NCBI GenBank assembly: GCA_014075275.1
Contig: CP046179.1
Coordinates: 939,932-1,003,931, forward strand
DNA length: 64,000 nucleotides
Reading direction: 5' to 3'
Source: Boseongicola sp.
Lineage (GTDB): Bacteria > Pseudomonadota > Alphaproteobacteria > Rhodobacterales > Rhodobacteraceae
Shown: piece after piece, positions 1 through 9,485 of the stretch
Position numbering within the stretch: position 1 is the stretch's first letter
Layout of the letters: each line of letters opens with the position of its first letter
Program-made: the position numbers and the translations under genes
Notes under the pieces: generated by a model
Seen by the model: only the letters and a program-made list of their open reading frames with translations
Database searches by the model: none
Told to the model about the DNA's origin: nothing

Positions 1-273
1 GAAAGATATCCTGCGCTTCGATTGGCGCGATGGGTCATGGATGAAGGTGGTTTGGCTGGCGCAGCATTCAACGCGGCAAAAGAAACCGCGCTCGACGGTT
101 TCATTGATGGCAAAATTCGGTTCACTGATATGGCTTCGGTCGTCGAAGATGTTATCGAAATTATGTCAGGTGAATGTCTCGGTTTAGCCCCGATTACACT
201 TGATACAGTTCAAGATACGGACCAAATGGCACGCATAAGGGCTCTGGAGTCCATGGCAAGAAGGCAAGGTTAG
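1..273 (+). CDS. dxr: 1-deoxy-D-xylulose 5-phosphate reductoisomerase, C-terminal end (partial)
   Basis: This frame is open from the first base of the window, so only about the last 90 residues of the gene are present. The enzyme makes 2-C-methyl-D-erythritol 4-phosphate in the non-mevalonate isoprenoid pathway in the cytosol. The visible part matches the helical C-terminal domain of DXR: a stretch reading GGLAGAAFNAAKE followed by the amphipathic KIRFTDM segment. The catalytic and NADPH-binding domains lie outside the window. The stop is 7 bases before rseP, the usual dxr-rseP-bamA order of Proteobacteria. Identification rests on the C-terminal pattern plus gene order. Confidence 0.85.
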   Translation, partial: ERYPALRLARWVMDEGGLAGAAFNAAKETALDGFIDGKIRFTDMASVVEDVIEIMSGECLGLAPITLDTVQDTDQMARIRALESMARRQG

Positions 274-280
274 GAATTTC

Positions 281-1618
281 ATGGATCTGGCAGGGCTTCT
301 CCCCTCTTTTGGAACGCTGACTTGGACAATCGCCGCCTTTGTGGTTGCGCTTTCAATTATTGTCGCTGTGCATGAATACGGCCATTATATTGTTGGGCGC
401 TGGACTGGCATTAAGGCTGACATTTTTTCGGTTGGGTTTGGCCCTGTTATATATAGCAAAATAGACCGTCACGGAACGCGGTGGCAAATTGCAGCATTAC
501 CCTTTGGCGGATTTGTAAAATTTCGCGGTGACGAAAATGCGGCGTCCGCCAAAGATGTTGAAGCAATGTCCGGTCTAAGTGAAGATGAGCTGCGTGCGAC
601 GATGCATGGAGCACCATTATGGGCGCGCACATTGACCGTTTTGGCAGGTCCTGTGTTCAACTTTATCTTGTCGTTCATAGTGTTTGCATTACTGCTATTC
701 GCACGTGGCGTAGCAAGTGACCCTATCACAATTGAAACGCTTCGGTCGCTTCCTGTTGAGACTCAAGAGTTGGAGCCTGGCGACGTTCTGTTGGCTATAG
801 ATGGAAAAGACTTGCCCAGCTTGGAGGATTTTTCTGAGTTCACCGAAAATTTGGTAGCACAGGAAGTCATAGAATATACTGTTCGTCGAGATGGTACCGA
901 GCGCGTTGTCTTAGGTCCATGGCTGTTTCCGCCAGTGGCCATATCGGTTTCTCCTGGCTCGGCCGCTGAAGGGGCTGGGCTACAAGTAGATGACGTAGTG
1001 GTGGCCGTCGATGATGTTGCCATTTTCCAATTCGACCAGTTGCGCGAAATCGTGCGCGCATCGAACGGTAATTCTCTAAAACTGGACGTTTGGAGAGGTG
1101 GTGAAGTTCTGAAATTTACGATGACACCTCGGCGCATGGATCTGCCACTACAAGACGGTGGTTTTGAAACGCATTTCATTATCGGAATGGGCGGCGGCAT
1201 GCTCTTTGATCCCGCAACCGAAAACCCAAGCCTGATTGAAGCCATCAATTATGGCGCTGAGCAAATCGTCTTCATTACGCGTTCTAGTATTTCGGGCCTC
1301 TATCATATGATCGCCGGTAAGATATCGACCTGCAATATCTCTGGCCCAATTGGGATTGCTGAGACGTCCGGTCAGGCGGCGGCACAGGGGTGGATATCCT
1401 TCATTTGGTTCATGGCAGTTCTTTCGACTGCGGTCGGCATGCTGAATTTGTTTCCCATTCCGGTATTGGACGGGGGCCATTTGGTTTTCTATGCGTGGGA
1501 AGCTGTGACAGGGCGCCCACCGAGCGATCAAGCATTGAAGTATCTGATGGCTGGCGGGCTTACAGTTATGCTTGCATTGATGGTGTTTGCTGTAACCAAC
1601 GATCTTTTCTGCCCCTGA
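281..1618 (+). CDS. rseP: RIP metalloprotease RseP (site-2 protease, M50)
   Basis: Inner-membrane zinc protease that cleaves transmembrane segments of anti-sigma factors and cleared signal peptides. The zinc motif HEYGH is at residues 31-35 in the first membrane helix, and the third ligand sits in NLFPIPVLDGGH at about 389-400 (Asp397) in a C-terminal helix. Between them are a membrane segment near 117-140 and PDZ-like domains (about 150-290), including the ISVSPGSAAEGAGLQVDD stretch. At 445 residues it has the usual family length. The ATG lies 7 bases after dxr, so the two are co-transcribed. All catalytic residues are present. Its substrate here is unknown; an anti-sigma factor is the usual one. 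Confidence 0.95.
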   Translation: MDLAGLLPSFGTLTWTIAAFVVALSIIVAVHEYGHYIVGRWTGIKADIFSVGFGPVIYSKIDRHGTRWQIAALPFGGFVKFRGDENAASAKDVEAMSGLSEDELRATMHGAPLWARTLTVLAGPVFNFILSFIVFALLLFARGVASDPITIETLRSLPVETQELEPGDVLLAIDGKDLPSLEDFSEFTENLVAQEVIEYTVRRDGTERVVLGPWLFPPVAISVSPGSAAEGAGLQVDDVVVAVDDVAIFQFDQLREIVRASNGNSLKLDVWRGGEVLKFTMTPRRMDLPLQDGGFETHFIIGMGGGMLFDPATENPSLIEAINYGAEQIVFITRSSISGLYHMIAGKISTCNISGPIGIAETSGQAAAQGWISFIWFMAVLSTAVGMLNLFPIPVLDGGHLVFYAWEAVTGRPPSDQALKYLMAGGLTVMLALMVFAVTNDLFCP

Positions 1619-1656
1619 TAAGAGCCTCTTTCCGGCCCCTTAGCTGCCCAAATTCA

Positions 1657-1686
1657 GACATATTGCTCAAATAGTCAGAATATGTC
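1657..1686. repeat. 8-bp inverted repeat upstream of a small gene
   Basis: GACATATT at 1657-1664 is repeated inverted as AATATGTC at 1679-1686 with a 14-base spacer. It lies between the rseP stop and the 42-codon gene at 1707. The symmetry is perfect over 8 bases per arm, which suits either an operator for a dimeric regulator or a weak RNA hairpin. No T-tract follows, so a terminator is unlikely. No known regulator motif was recognised. Confidence 0.35.
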
Positions 1687-1706
1687 GCAGAGATTAAGGT
1701 GCATAA

Positions 1707-1835
1707 ATGCAAGTGCTAGAACGGGGATACAAAGGCTTGGAACTGTTGGTTGAGCTCAACCTCGACCGCATGATTTCACTGCTTGCTCTTGGCGGGGCAT
1801 TGTTTCTGGCTGCGTATTTAGGCACGCCGCAATAG
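1707..1835 (+). CDS. small single-pass membrane protein, 42 aa
   Basis: An ATG frame of 42 codons starting MQVLERGYKGLELL and ending in TAG. Residues 1-21 are amphipathic and charged, and residues about 22-39 form one hydrophobic helix (ISLLALGGALFLAAYLG), so a small inner-membrane protein is likely. It fills most of the otherwise empty gap between rseP and bamA and is followed by a hairpin terminator. I have a general impression that short proteins of this shape occur in Rhodobacteraceae, but I recognise no named family. No strong Shine-Dalgarno sequence is visible (AGATTAAGG lies 10-18 bases upstream). Function unknown. Confidence 0.55.
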   Translation: MQVLERGYKGLELLVELNLDRMISLLALGGALFLAAYLGTPQ

Positions 1836-1865
1836 GCGACACTCACTCCTTACACGCACACACGG

Positions 1866-1896
1866 GCCGTCCTTTTTAGGGCGGCTTCGTGCTTTT
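1866..1896 (+). terminator. probable factor-independent terminator before bamA
   Basis: A 7-bp stem, GCCGTCC (1866-1872) with GGGCGGC (1879-1885, one G-U pair), closes a TTTTTA loop and is followed by the T-rich TTCGTGCTTTT. It lies after the small gene and before the bamA promoter region, so it would end the dxr-rseP transcript. The T-tract is interrupted, so termination may be partial. Confidence 0.5.
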
Positions 1897-1959
1897 GACA
1901 CCCCCCTAGAATCCCTTTACTCACAAGCCCATTAAGACTGTTTAGTCGGGCGAGGGAAC

Positions 1960-4260
1960 ATGGCTAATAATAGTGTCGCTGGAACTGTTTCTCGGCTTGT
2001 GCTGTGCGCCTTTCTGGCTACGTGGGCTGCAGTATCTGTATCTGAGGCCCAAACACGGGTTAATTCCTTATCGGTAATCGGAAATCAGCGTGTTCCTGCT
2101 TCGACAATCATTTCGCTCACTGAAATCGACCAAGGGCAAATTGCAAGTGACGACCAGATTAACAACGCGCTGCAACGTATCGTTGCGTCTGGTCTGTTTG
2201 AGTCTGTAGAGATCATACCAAGCGGGAATGGACTGCGCGTAGTTGTCGTAGAGCGGCCCACAGTCAATTTAATTGCCATTGAGGGGAATGACCGTCTTTC
2301 CGATGAAATTTTGCTTCCATTGCTACAGTCGCAATCGCGGCGTGTTTTTACGCCGGATATTGCTGAAGCAGACGCAGCTATCATTGCCGACGCCTATGCT
2401 GCCAGTGCCCGCCTATCTGCGAATGTTACGCCAAAGATCATTCGCCGATCGGACAACAGGGTGGATCTTGTTTTCGAAGTTTCCGAAGGCCGGGTTGTTG
2501 AAAACGAGCGTATTAGTTTTGTCGGAAACAGAGCATTTACAGATCGTCGCCTCCGCCGCGCCATTGAAACAAAGCAAGCCGGCTTTCTACGGGCTATTAT
2601 CCGACGTGACTCGTTTCTTGCTGAGAGGATTGCTTTTGACCGACAGGCGCTGACAGACTTCTACAATTCACGAGGATATGTAGATTTTAGCGTCTTGGAC
2701 GTTTCGTCAGAATTTTCGCGCGAACGCGATGCAAGTTTCATAACATTCAATGTTCGAGAAGGGCAGCAGTATTCAGTCGGGAAAGTTTCTTTATCCTCTG
2801 AGTTCAGCAATGTGGACTCCGACTCTTATTTTGATGAAGTGAACTTGAAATCTGGGGAAACTTGGAATCCCTCAAGGGTCGAGGAACAAATTGATAGACT
2901 TGAAAGGATAGCGCTAAGGCAAGGGTTGGATTTTCTTCGAGTCGATCCACAGATCACGCGCAATGCTCGCGACCTAACATTGGATGTCGAGTTTGCTCTT
3001 GTTCGCGGTCCGCGCGTGTTCGTTGAGCGCATAGACATTGAAGGAAATACAACGACGTTGGATCGCGTCGTTCGAAGACAGTTTGATACAGTCGAAGGTG
3101 ATCCTTTCAACCCTCGGGCAATTCGAAACGCTGCTGAGCGCATTCGGGCGCTTGGTTTTTTTGCTAATGTTGATGTGCAATCCCGACAAGGATCCGCTCA
3201 GGATCAGGTCGTCGTGGATGTTGATGTTGAAGAACAGCCAACTGGCACACTAACGTTTGGTGGAACGTATTCTCCTGATAGCGGATTTGCCCTTGTCGTT
3301 GGCTTCACTGAACGGAACTTTTTAGGACGTGGCCAGTCCGTTGCGGTTAACCTGCAATCTGGATCAGAGGATCGTGACACCACACTATCTTTCACCGAAC
3401 CCGCATTCTTAGGACGGGACCTTTCGTTCGGCGTTCGACTACGTGACTTCACTACGGACTTCAGCAATGCGACCTATCAAACTCAGTCAACTACACTGAG
3501 ACCCTCACTGGGATTTCCAGTAAGTGAAAACGGAAGTCTTTCGCTTTTCTATGAGATTGGCAGTGAGGGAATTTCTGATATTTCAGCAGACGCTTCGCCA
3601 ATATTGGCCCTGGAAAGCGGATCACAGTCCAAAAGCTCAATCGGTTATCAATATACTTTGGACTTATTAAATGGCGGCTTGAACGAAAACCGGGGGGTCC
3701 GGCTTAGATTTGGTCAAGAATATGCGGGTGTGGGTGGTGATACCAAGTATTTGCGATCGACCGCGTCAGTAGTAGCGCAACGAGATGTCTTGAATGAAGA
3801 AGTTACAGTTCGCGCGATTTTTGAAGGCGGAAATATACAAGCTACCGGTGGCGGTTCTACTCGAGTTACGGATCGGTTCTTTCTCTCGTCTCGGCAACTA
3901 CGTGGTTTTTCAAGTCGCGGGGTCGGTCCGCGAGATGTAGATGCGACCAGATCTGATGTTTTGGGCGGCAATAACTATGCCGTCGCTCGATTTGAGGCGG
4001 ATTTTCCCCTGGGATTACCCGAAGAATATGGAATTACAGGTGGGGTATTTTTCGATGTCGGCACGCTGTGGGGCCTTGATAACACGTCGGGTGTCCAAGA
4101 CCCTGTTGACGACGGTGCTGAACTCAGATCATCCATCGGCTTCAGCCTACTGTGGGATACGCCAATCGGACCACTTCGCATGAATTTCTCGAACCCGATC
4201 AAATATAACGCTCTGGACGATCAACGGTCCTTCGATTTCACAATTGCAACGCAGTTTTGA
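1960..4260 (+). CDS. bamA: outer membrane protein assembly factor BamA
   Basis: Omp85-family core of the BAM complex, which folds and inserts beta-barrel proteins into the outer membrane. Residues 1-30 form a signal peptide ending around SVSEAQT. Five POTRA repeats follow (roughly 33-425), each opening with the VNSLSVIGNQRVP/ERIDIEGNTTT type of strand. A C-terminal 16-strand barrel runs from about 430 to 766 and ends in a terminal aromatic (IATQF). The length of 766 is typical. The ATG at 1960 is preceded by GAGGGAACA. skp starts one base after its stop. The position beside rseP, skp and the lpx genes is the classic proteobacterial envelope-biogenesis cluster. Confidence 0.96.
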   Translation: MANNSVAGTVSRLVLCAFLATWAAVSVSEAQTRVNSLSVIGNQRVPASTIISLTEIDQGQIASDDQINNALQRIVASGLFESVEIIPSGNGLRVVVVERPTVNLIAIEGNDRLSDEILLPLLQSQSRRVFTPDIAEADAAIIADAYAASARLSANVTPKIIRRSDNRVDLVFEVSEGRVVENERISFVGNRAFTDRRLRRAIETKQAGFLRAIIRRDSFLAERIAFDRQALTDFYNSRGYVDFSVLDVSSEFSRERDASFITFNVREGQQYSVGKVSLSSEFSNVDSDSYFDEVNLKSGETWNPSRVEEQIDRLERIALRQGLDFLRVDPQITRNARDLTLDVEFALVRGPRVFVERIDIEGNTTTLDRVVRRQFDTVEGDPFNPRAIRNAAERIRALGFFANVDVQSRQGSAQDQVVVDVDVEEQPTGTLTFGGTYSPDSGFALVVGFTERNFLGRGQSVAVNLQSGSEDRDTTLSFTEPAFLGRDLSFGVRLRDFTTDFSNATYQTQSTTLRPSLGFPVSENGSLSLFYEIGSEGISDISADASPILALESGSQSKSSIGYQYTLDLLNGGLNENRGVRLRFGQEYAGVGGDTKYLRSTASVVAQRDVLNEEVTVRAIFEGGNIQATGGGSTRVTDRFFLSSRQLRGFSSRGVGPRDVDATRSDVLGGNNYAVARFEADFPLGLPEEYGITGGVFFDVGTLWGLDNTSGVQDPVDDGAELRSSIGFSLLWDTPIGPLRMNFSNPIKYNALDDQRSFDFTIATQF

Positions 4261-4261
4261 T

Positions 4262-4810
4262 ATGCCGCAAAGTCTGCGATTTCTCATTGTTCTTGTCGGA
4301 TTTTCTATTTTCTCGACGGCTAGTTTAGCTCAGGACTCCGCAATAAACATACCATCGCCAATCCTCACTATCGATCAGGATCGTTTATTTGCCGGAACTC
4401 GACTTGGCGATCGCGTGATCGAAGAAATTGAAGACCGCACGGCTTTTTTGGCGCAAGAGAACAAACGCATAGAAGACGATCTTATTGCTCGTGAAAGCGC
4501 CCTGACCGAAGAACGGCCGACGATGACGCCAGAGGTCTTCAGGAAAGCCGCGGACGAATTTGACGCCGAAGTTCAGCGTATTCGCACAGAACAAGACGAA
4601 AAAGCACGCGCAATATCACTGGCGCGGGAGAACGCGCGAAATAGCTTTATTGAACAAGTTGCGGGCATAATATCGGATATAGTGCGAGAACGAGGCGCCC
4701 TTATCGTGTTGGATCGCCGGGACGTATTTCTGTCAGCGGATAGGATCGATATCACAGACCTTGCAATTGATCGGATTAATTCTGCCTTTGACGCAGAAAC
4801 CGACAATTGA
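4262..4810 (+). CDS. skp: OmpH/Skp family periplasmic chaperone
   Basis: Predicted 182-residue periplasmic holdase that protects unfolded outer-membrane proteins on their way to BamA. It has a signal peptide (residues 1-24, ending ...ASLAQ), then a long charged helical region (about 45-130, rich in E, R, D and A) forming the Skp tentacles, then a small beta body with the LIVLDRRDVFLSAD ending typical of the family. The ATG at 4262, one base after bamA, gives the signal peptide directly; an in-frame start 18 bases upstream would overlap bamA and add six residues. The sequence is poorly conserved in this family, so the call rests on architecture and position. Confidence 0.88.
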   Translation: MPQSLRFLIVLVGFSIFSTASLAQDSAINIPSPILTIDQDRLFAGTRLGDRVIEEIEDRTAFLAQENKRIEDDLIARESALTEERPTMTPEVFRKAADEFDAEVQRIRTEQDEKARAISLARENARNSFIEQVAGIISDIVRERGALIVLDRRDVFLSADRIDITDLAIDRINSAFDAETDN

Positions 4811-4875
4811 TGAGCTTGCCCGTTGGGCAGGCTCTTGATAGCCATAGATGAAACAACGAGCACGGGACCGATTAA

Positions 4876-5331
4876 ATGACTGAACCGCTCGAAAGCGCTG
4901 ATATTGATCTCATTCAGCGGATTATCCCTCATCGTTATCCGTTTCTGCTTGTAGATAAAGTAATCGATATCGACGGAACCAAATCTGGCGTTGGAATAAA
5001 GAACGTCACGATGAACGAACCTCAGTTTCAGGGCCACTTTCCGGACATGCCCGTATTTCCGGGAGTATTGATGGTTGAAGCTATGGCGCAAACAGCAGCA
5101 GTTATCGCTGGAGTAGGCTTAAATCTGGCTGACAAGGATTTTGGTGTCTATTTCATGGCCATCGACAATGTAAAATTCCGACGGAAAGTTGGGCCTGGAG
5201 ATACTTTGAGAATGGCCGTCGAGACTGTGCGAGGCGGTGGAAAAGTCTGGAAGTTTAAAGGGCTGGCAAGTGTTGATGGCGAGCTTGCGTGCGAATGTGC
5301 CTTTACCGCAATGATGGACGTTCCCAAGTGA
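4876..5331 (+). CDS. fabZ: 3-hydroxyacyl-[acyl-carrier-protein] dehydratase FabZ
   Basis: Hot-dog fold dehydratase that converts (3R)-hydroxyacyl-ACP to trans-2-enoyl-ACP in fatty acid synthesis, competing with LpxA for hydroxyacyl-ACP. The signature [17 protein letters not shown] contains the catalytic His54 and Glu68. At 151 residues it has the normal length. The start at 4876 follows a 65-base gap after skp. The last four bases (GTGA) overlap the GTG start of lpxA, so translation of the two is probably coupled. Confidence 0.96.
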   Translation: MTEPLESADIDLIQRIIPHRYPFLLVDKVIDIDGTKSGVGIKNVTMNEPQFQGHFPDMPVFPGVLMVEAMAQTAAVIAGVGLNLADKDFGVYFMAIDNVKFRRKVGPGDTLRMAVETVRGGGKVWKFKGLASVDGELACECAFTAMMDVPK

Positions 5332-6128
5332 GCATTGATCCTGGTGCTATTGTTCATCCATCGGCGGTCGTAGAAGAGGGCGCTGTAATTGGGCCAGGAA
5401 CACAAGTTGATGCGTTTTCTATTGTTGGCTCAGACGTGACACTCGGTAAATGCGTTCACATCAAGCCGCACGTAGTGATCACCGGGAACACCTCAGTTGG
5501 GGACGAAACCGTCATATTTCCAGGGGCAGTAATCGGAGAGATACCTCAAGACCTGAAGTTCAAGGGCGAGGTGACTAGGTTGACTATTGGTGCCAGAAAT
5601 CGAATTCGTGAGGGCGTTACGATGAATACCGGCACAGAAGGTGGCGGTGGCGAAACTGTTGTTGGCGATGATTGTTTGTTTATGACTGGCGCGCATGTGG
5701 CGCACGATGCTCGCATCGGAAATCGGGTAATTGTTGCAAACCAGGGAGCCATCGCGGGTCACTGTATTATTGATGATGACGTCATAATCGGCGGGCTTTC
5801 GGGAATTCATCAATGGGTGCGGATCGGAAGGGGCGCGATCATTGGTGCCGTCACAATGGTGACCAACGATGTGATCCCATTTGGTCTTGTTCAGGGTCCG
5901 CGCGGTACCCTCGATGGGCTGAATTTAGTCGGATTAAAACGTCGCGGTGTTTCTCGAACAGACATAACCGCACTTAGGGCTGCATTTCAGATGCTGGCTC
6001 AGGGTGACGGTGCTTTTCAGGATCGCACGCGAAGATTGGGTGACGAAACCGACAGCGCTTATGTGCGCGAAATAGTCGAGTTTGTCCTTGCGGCGTCCGA
6101 TCGCTCATTTCTGACGCCGGAGCGTTGA
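5328..6128 (+). CDS. lpxA: acyl-ACP--UDP-N-acetylglucosamine O-acyltransferase
   Basis: First committed enzyme of lipid A synthesis: transfers R-3-hydroxyacyl from ACP to the 3-OH of UDP-GlcNAc. The left-handed beta-helix is seen as hexapeptide repeats over residues 1-190 ([20 protein letters not shown] and on), followed by a helical C-terminal domain. The catalytic histidine is His126 in GAHVAHD. I take GTG at 5328 as the start because it gives [13 protein letters not shown], matching the usual MSIHPTAIVHPSA opening; an upstream ATG at 5289 would add 13 unrelated residues inside fabZ. The stop is one base before lpxI. Confidence 0.95.
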   Translation: MSIDPGAIVHPSAVVEEGAVIGPGTQVDAFSIVGSDVTLGKCVHIKPHVVITGNTSVGDETVIFPGAVIGEIPQDLKFKGEVTRLTIGARNRIREGVTMNTGTEGGGGETVVGDDCLFMTGAHVAHDARIGNRVIVANQGAIAGHCIIDDDVIIGGLSGIHQWVRIGRGAIIGAVTMVTNDVIPFGLVQGPRGTLDGLNLVGLKRRGVSRTDITALRAAFQMLAQGDGAFQDRTRRLGDETDSAYVREIVEFVLAASDRSFLTPER

Positions 6129-6129
6129 G

Positions 6130-6918
6130 GTGCTGGCCATAATTGCAGGCCAAGGCGATTTGCCAAAGCTCATCAAAGACCGCACCAAAGGTCCCTCTCT
6201 GGTGGTAGCCTTGCAGGGGTTCGCCCCCAATGACATCGACGTCGATCTGAATTTTCGTTTGGAGAATTTAGGTGCCCTTCTTATCGAATTAAGCCGTGCA
6301 GGCGTTAGGGATGTGTGTTTTGCGGGCGCCGTTCGCCGTACCGTAATTGATCCTGCGCAGATCGACGACCTTACGAAACCACTGATACCTAAGCTTACCG
6401 AGGCGCTATTGGGTGGCGACGATGGCGCCCTTCGGGCAATCTTTGCGATTTTTGAAGATGCGGGTTTCAACGTGACTGCAGCCCATGAATTGATCCCTGA
6501 CTTGCTTCCCCCAGTTGGATGTCAGACAAAAAGAAAGCCTGATCAAGATATTGATGACGAGGTTCGTCGCGCGTCGGAAGTTCTCAATATGGTTGGACAT
6601 GCGGACATTGGTCAATCCTGCGCGGTCCATCGGGGTCAGATGCTGGCGATAGAAGGGGTATTTGGCACCGATTGGATGCTGGAAAGCCTTAAAGTCAGAC
6701 CCGATTCAGGCGGCGGAATATTTTTCAAAGCCCCAAAGCCCGGACAGGATCGCCGCGGCGATCTACCGGTCATCAGTTCGCAGACTGTCGCAAAGGCCGC
6801 AGATGCAGGTCTGGATGGTATTGTGATTGAAGAAGGTGGAGTCATGGTTCTGGACATGTCAAATGCCATCAAAGAAGCTGACAAACGAAACATCTTTCTT
6901 TGGGTTAAACGATCTTAA
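6130..6918 (+). CDS. lpxI: UDP-2,3-diacylglucosamine diphosphatase LpxI (DUF1009)
   Basis: Hydrolyses UDP-2,3-diacylglucosamine to lipid X in lipid A synthesis; in alphaproteobacteria it replaces LpxH. The 262-residue protein opens LAIIAGQGDLPKLI, the N-terminal signature of the family, and carries the conserved C-terminal domain with AIEGVFGTDWMLE and GGIFFKAPKPGQDRR. The start is GTG at 6130, one base after the lpxA stop. The lpxA-lpxI-lpxB order is standard in this group. The catalytic Asp is taken to be present in the C-terminal domain but was not mapped. Confidence 0.93.
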   Translation: MLAIIAGQGDLPKLIKDRTKGPSLVVALQGFAPNDIDVDLNFRLENLGALLIELSRAGVRDVCFAGAVRRTVIDPAQIDDLTKPLIPKLTEALLGGDDGALRAIFAIFEDAGFNVTAAHELIPDLLPPVGCQTKRKPDQDIDDEVRRASEVLNMVGHADIGQSCAVHRGQMLAIEGVFGTDWMLESLKVRPDSGGGIFFKAPKPGQDRRGDLPVISSQTVAKAADAGLDGIVIEEGGVMVLDMSNAIKEADKRNIFLWVKRS

Positions 6919-6975
6919 AAACATGGGTTTTGCTACAGATCTAGAAAACCGGATGTTTCTCAAAGGCGTGAGTAA

Positions 6976-8166
6976 ATGAAGGCCTACTTACTTGCAGGCG
7001 AGGCATCAGGTGACAAACTAGGTGCGGCTTTAATTGACGGCATGAATTCTCTGGCGAAGGGAATTGAATTTCGCGGCGTTGCGGGTCCGCTAATGCAGAA
7101 CGCCGGAGTCGACAGTTTATTCCCGATGCAGGAATTGAGTGTCATGGGTATTGCCGAAGTGCTTCCAAAATACCCACAGTTACGACGGCGGTTGGCACAA
7201 ACTGCTGACGACGTCATCGCATGGCAGCCGGACGTGTTGATTACAATCGACAGCCCGGACTTTTCCCTTCGCCTTGCTAAGATCGTAAAGAATCGAACCA
7301 GAATTCCTTGCGTTCACTATGTAGCGCCTTCGGTTTGGGCCTGGCGCCCCGGTCGCGCCAAAAAGATGGCCGCGCACATCGACCATGTTCTCAGTCTTTT
7401 GCCATTTGAGCCGCCTTATATGGAGGCTGCAGGTATGACTAGCGACTTTGTTGGTCATCCGGTTGTTACCGAGCCGATTGCGACCGAAGAAGAAATAGAT
7501 GGGTTTAGGTCAAGGGAAGGGTTAGGAAGTGCACCTATTGCATTGGTCCTGCCGGGATCACGGTCCAGCGAAGTGACACGGCTGATGCCGAAGTTTGGTG
7601 CCGCTATTGAGTTTTTGAGTAAGTCAGTTCCGGGCCTTCAGGTCGTCATACCTGCTGTTGGTCATGTCGCCACAACAATCGGTGATTCCGTTAATTCCTG
7701 GGCCATAAAGCCGGTTATCATCGATATGGCAAATGATCCCGATGCAATGTCGCGCAAAAAGGGAGCCTTTGGAGCTGCCAACGTCGCACTTGCTGCGTCG
7801 GGAACAGTTTCGTTAGAGCTTGCAGCGAGCAAAACACCGATGGTGATCGCCTATGACATGAGTTGGCTGACTTGGCAGGTTATGTCGCGGCTGGCGTTAA
7901 TTGACACGGTTACTTTGGTAAATCTGGTAAGTGACACCCGCGAAGTGCCGGAGTTCCTCGGTCCGAACTGTGATCCTCGGGCAATTTCAGAAGCGATGTT
8001 TTCGCTGTTGAGCGATCCAAAAAAACGTTCAGCTCAGAATTCCGCGATGGAAACGACCATGTCTCGCATTGGTCTAAACGGCGATGCGCCGGGGGTTCGC
8101 GCGGCCCGTTCTGTCCTGGAATTTTTGGAACGTCATCAGTCACAAGGATCGAAAACTGGGACCTAA
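6976..8166 (+). CDS. lpxB: lipid-A-disaccharide synthase
   Basis: GT19 glycosyltransferase that joins lipid X and UDP-2,3-diacylglucosamine into lipid A disaccharide at the inner membrane. Visible motifs: GEASGDKLGAAL at residues 8-19, the SPDFSLRLAK segment, HYVAPSVWAWRPGRAK and the donor-site LPGSRSSEV. At 396 residues the length is normal. The ATG at 6976 lies 57 bases after lpxI; that spacer holds an 18-codon frame (6923-6979) whose TGA overlaps the lpxB ATG. It is the last gene of the lipid A run; the next gene, mnmA, converges on it. Confidence 0.95.
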   Translation: MKAYLLAGEASGDKLGAALIDGMNSLAKGIEFRGVAGPLMQNAGVDSLFPMQELSVMGIAEVLPKYPQLRRRLAQTADDVIAWQPDVLITIDSPDFSLRLAKIVKNRTRIPCVHYVAPSVWAWRPGRAKKMAAHIDHVLSLLPFEPPYMEAAGMTSDFVGHPVVTEPIATEEEIDGFRSREGLGSAPIALVLPGSRSSEVTRLMPKFGAAIEFLSKSVPGLQVVIPAVGHVATTIGDSVNSWAIKPVIIDMANDPDAMSRKKGAFGAANVALAASGTVSLELAASKTPMVIAYDMSWLTWQVMSRLALIDTVTLVNLVSDTREVPEFLGPNCDPRAISEAMFSLLSDPKKRSAQNSAMETTMSRIGLNGDAPGVRAARSVLEFLERHQSQGSKTGT

Positions 8167-8201
8167 CAAAGCTGACATTTCAAACAGTTAGACTGATTTG
8201 C

Positions 8202-9347
8202 CTAGCTTCCGCGCCAAATCCAACCACCGCCTAGTACCCGTGATCCTTCGGTTTCATAGAACACACAGGCCTGACCCGGCGAAACACCTTCTTCCGGAGT
8301 AAGCAGTTCAATTTCGGCTTCGGTCTCTGAGATGGGCCGCAGTATTGCGTCCAGCGGAGGACGGGTTGAACGGACCTTCACCGAAATGAACCACGTCTCT
8401 TGAGATTTCATAGGGGTATTGCCAAGCCAGTTGATCTCGCGAACTGGTACAATTCGCGTCGAAAGCAAATCTTTTGGACCAACTACGACACGATGGTTCT
8501 CGACATCCAGGCGGACCACATAAAGCGGGTTTTCCAGTCCACCAATCCCAAGGCCACGTCGTTGTCCGATGGTGTAGTGAATAACGCCGCTGTGAGTGCC
8601 CAAAACGCTGCCCTCGACATCGACGATGTCGCCGGGTTCGGCGGCACCGGGCCGGAGTTTCTCAATAACACCAGCATAATTGCCATCAGGTACAAAGCAG
8701 ATGTCCTGACTATCAGGTTTGTCTGCCACAACCAATCCATAGTGCGCTGCAAGCTCGCGCGTTTCAGCTTTGGAAACCAGATGCCCGAGTGGGAAACGCA
8801 AAAAATCTAATTGCTCATTGGTCGTAGAGAAAAGAAAATAGCTTTGATCGCGCTTAGAGTCCGCAGCCATATGCAGCTCTGCGCCGTTGCTTCCAATTTT
8901 TCTTTGAATGTAGTGACCAGTAGCCATGCAATCTGCTTCAAGGTCTTTGGCAGTTTCCAATAGATCCTTGAATTTCACGCGTTCATTACATCGGATGCAG
9001 GGCACCGGCGTAGCGCCCGCCAGATAACTGTCAGCGAACTCGTCAATGACTGCATCCCGAAATATATTCTCGTAATCAAGCACGTAATGAGGAAACCCCA
9101 TGTCTTCCGCAACTCGTCGCGCGTCGTGAATGTCTATCCCTGCGCAGCACGCGCCTTTTTTGGCAAGTGCCGCACCGTGATCGTACAATTGAAGCGTTAC
9201 ACCGACTACATCATATCCCTCGGACGCCAGCATCGCAGCGACCACTGAACTGTCGACACCACCAGACATGGCGACAACAACGCGTGTTTCCGCAGGGGGC
9301 TTTGGGAAGCCGAGTGAGTTCAGCAATGAACCGTTATCAAGCGCCAT
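8202..9347 (-). CDS. mnmA: tRNA-specific 2-thiouridylase MnmA
   Basis: Adds sulfur to U34 of tRNA-Lys, -Glu and -Gln, working with a sulfur relay. The PP-loop SGGVDS is at residues 28-33 and binds ATP to adenylate U34. The two catalytic cysteines are Cys120 in [11 protein letters not shown] and Cys217 in SQDICF. The C-terminal beta-barrel follows (about 260-381) with the [11 protein letters not shown] element. The length of 381 fits the alphaproteobacterial form. It converges with lpxB and diverges from sciP, with a 138-base shared upstream region. Confidence 0.95.
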   Translation of the reverse strand: MALDNGSLLNSLGFPKPPAETRVVVAMSGGVDSSVVAAMLASEGYDVVGVTLQLYDHGAALAKKGACCAGIDIHDARRVAEDMGFPHYVLDYENIFRDAVIDEFADSYLAGATPVPCIRCNERVKFKDLLETAKDLEADCMATGHYIQRKIGSNGAELHMAADSKRDQSYFLFSTTNEQLDFLRFPLGHLVSKAETRELAAHYGLVVADKPDSQDICFVPDGNYAGVIEKLRPGAAEPGDIVDVEGSVLGTHSGVIHYTIGQRRGLGIGGLENPLYVVRLDVENHRVVVGPKDLLSTRIVPVREINWLGNTPMKSQETWFISVKVRSTRPPLDAILRPISETEAEIELLTPEEGVSPGQACVFYETEGSRVLGGGWIWRGS

Positions 9348-9485
9348 GATTGAACGTCCGAAGAAACATTAAGAAGATCTGACGGAATATAAGAAAATTC
9401 AAACCAGTAACAAGAGCCACTTTCACAAGTGATTAAGGCTGGTGGTTCAGATTGACCAGAAGAGCGCAGTGAGGAAGGGCAGCAC

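Noticed and set aside
9353-9367. GAAC-N7-GAAA near the mnmA start as an SOS box
   Set aside because: The last base does not match GAAC-N7-GAAC, and mnmA is not a known SOS gene.
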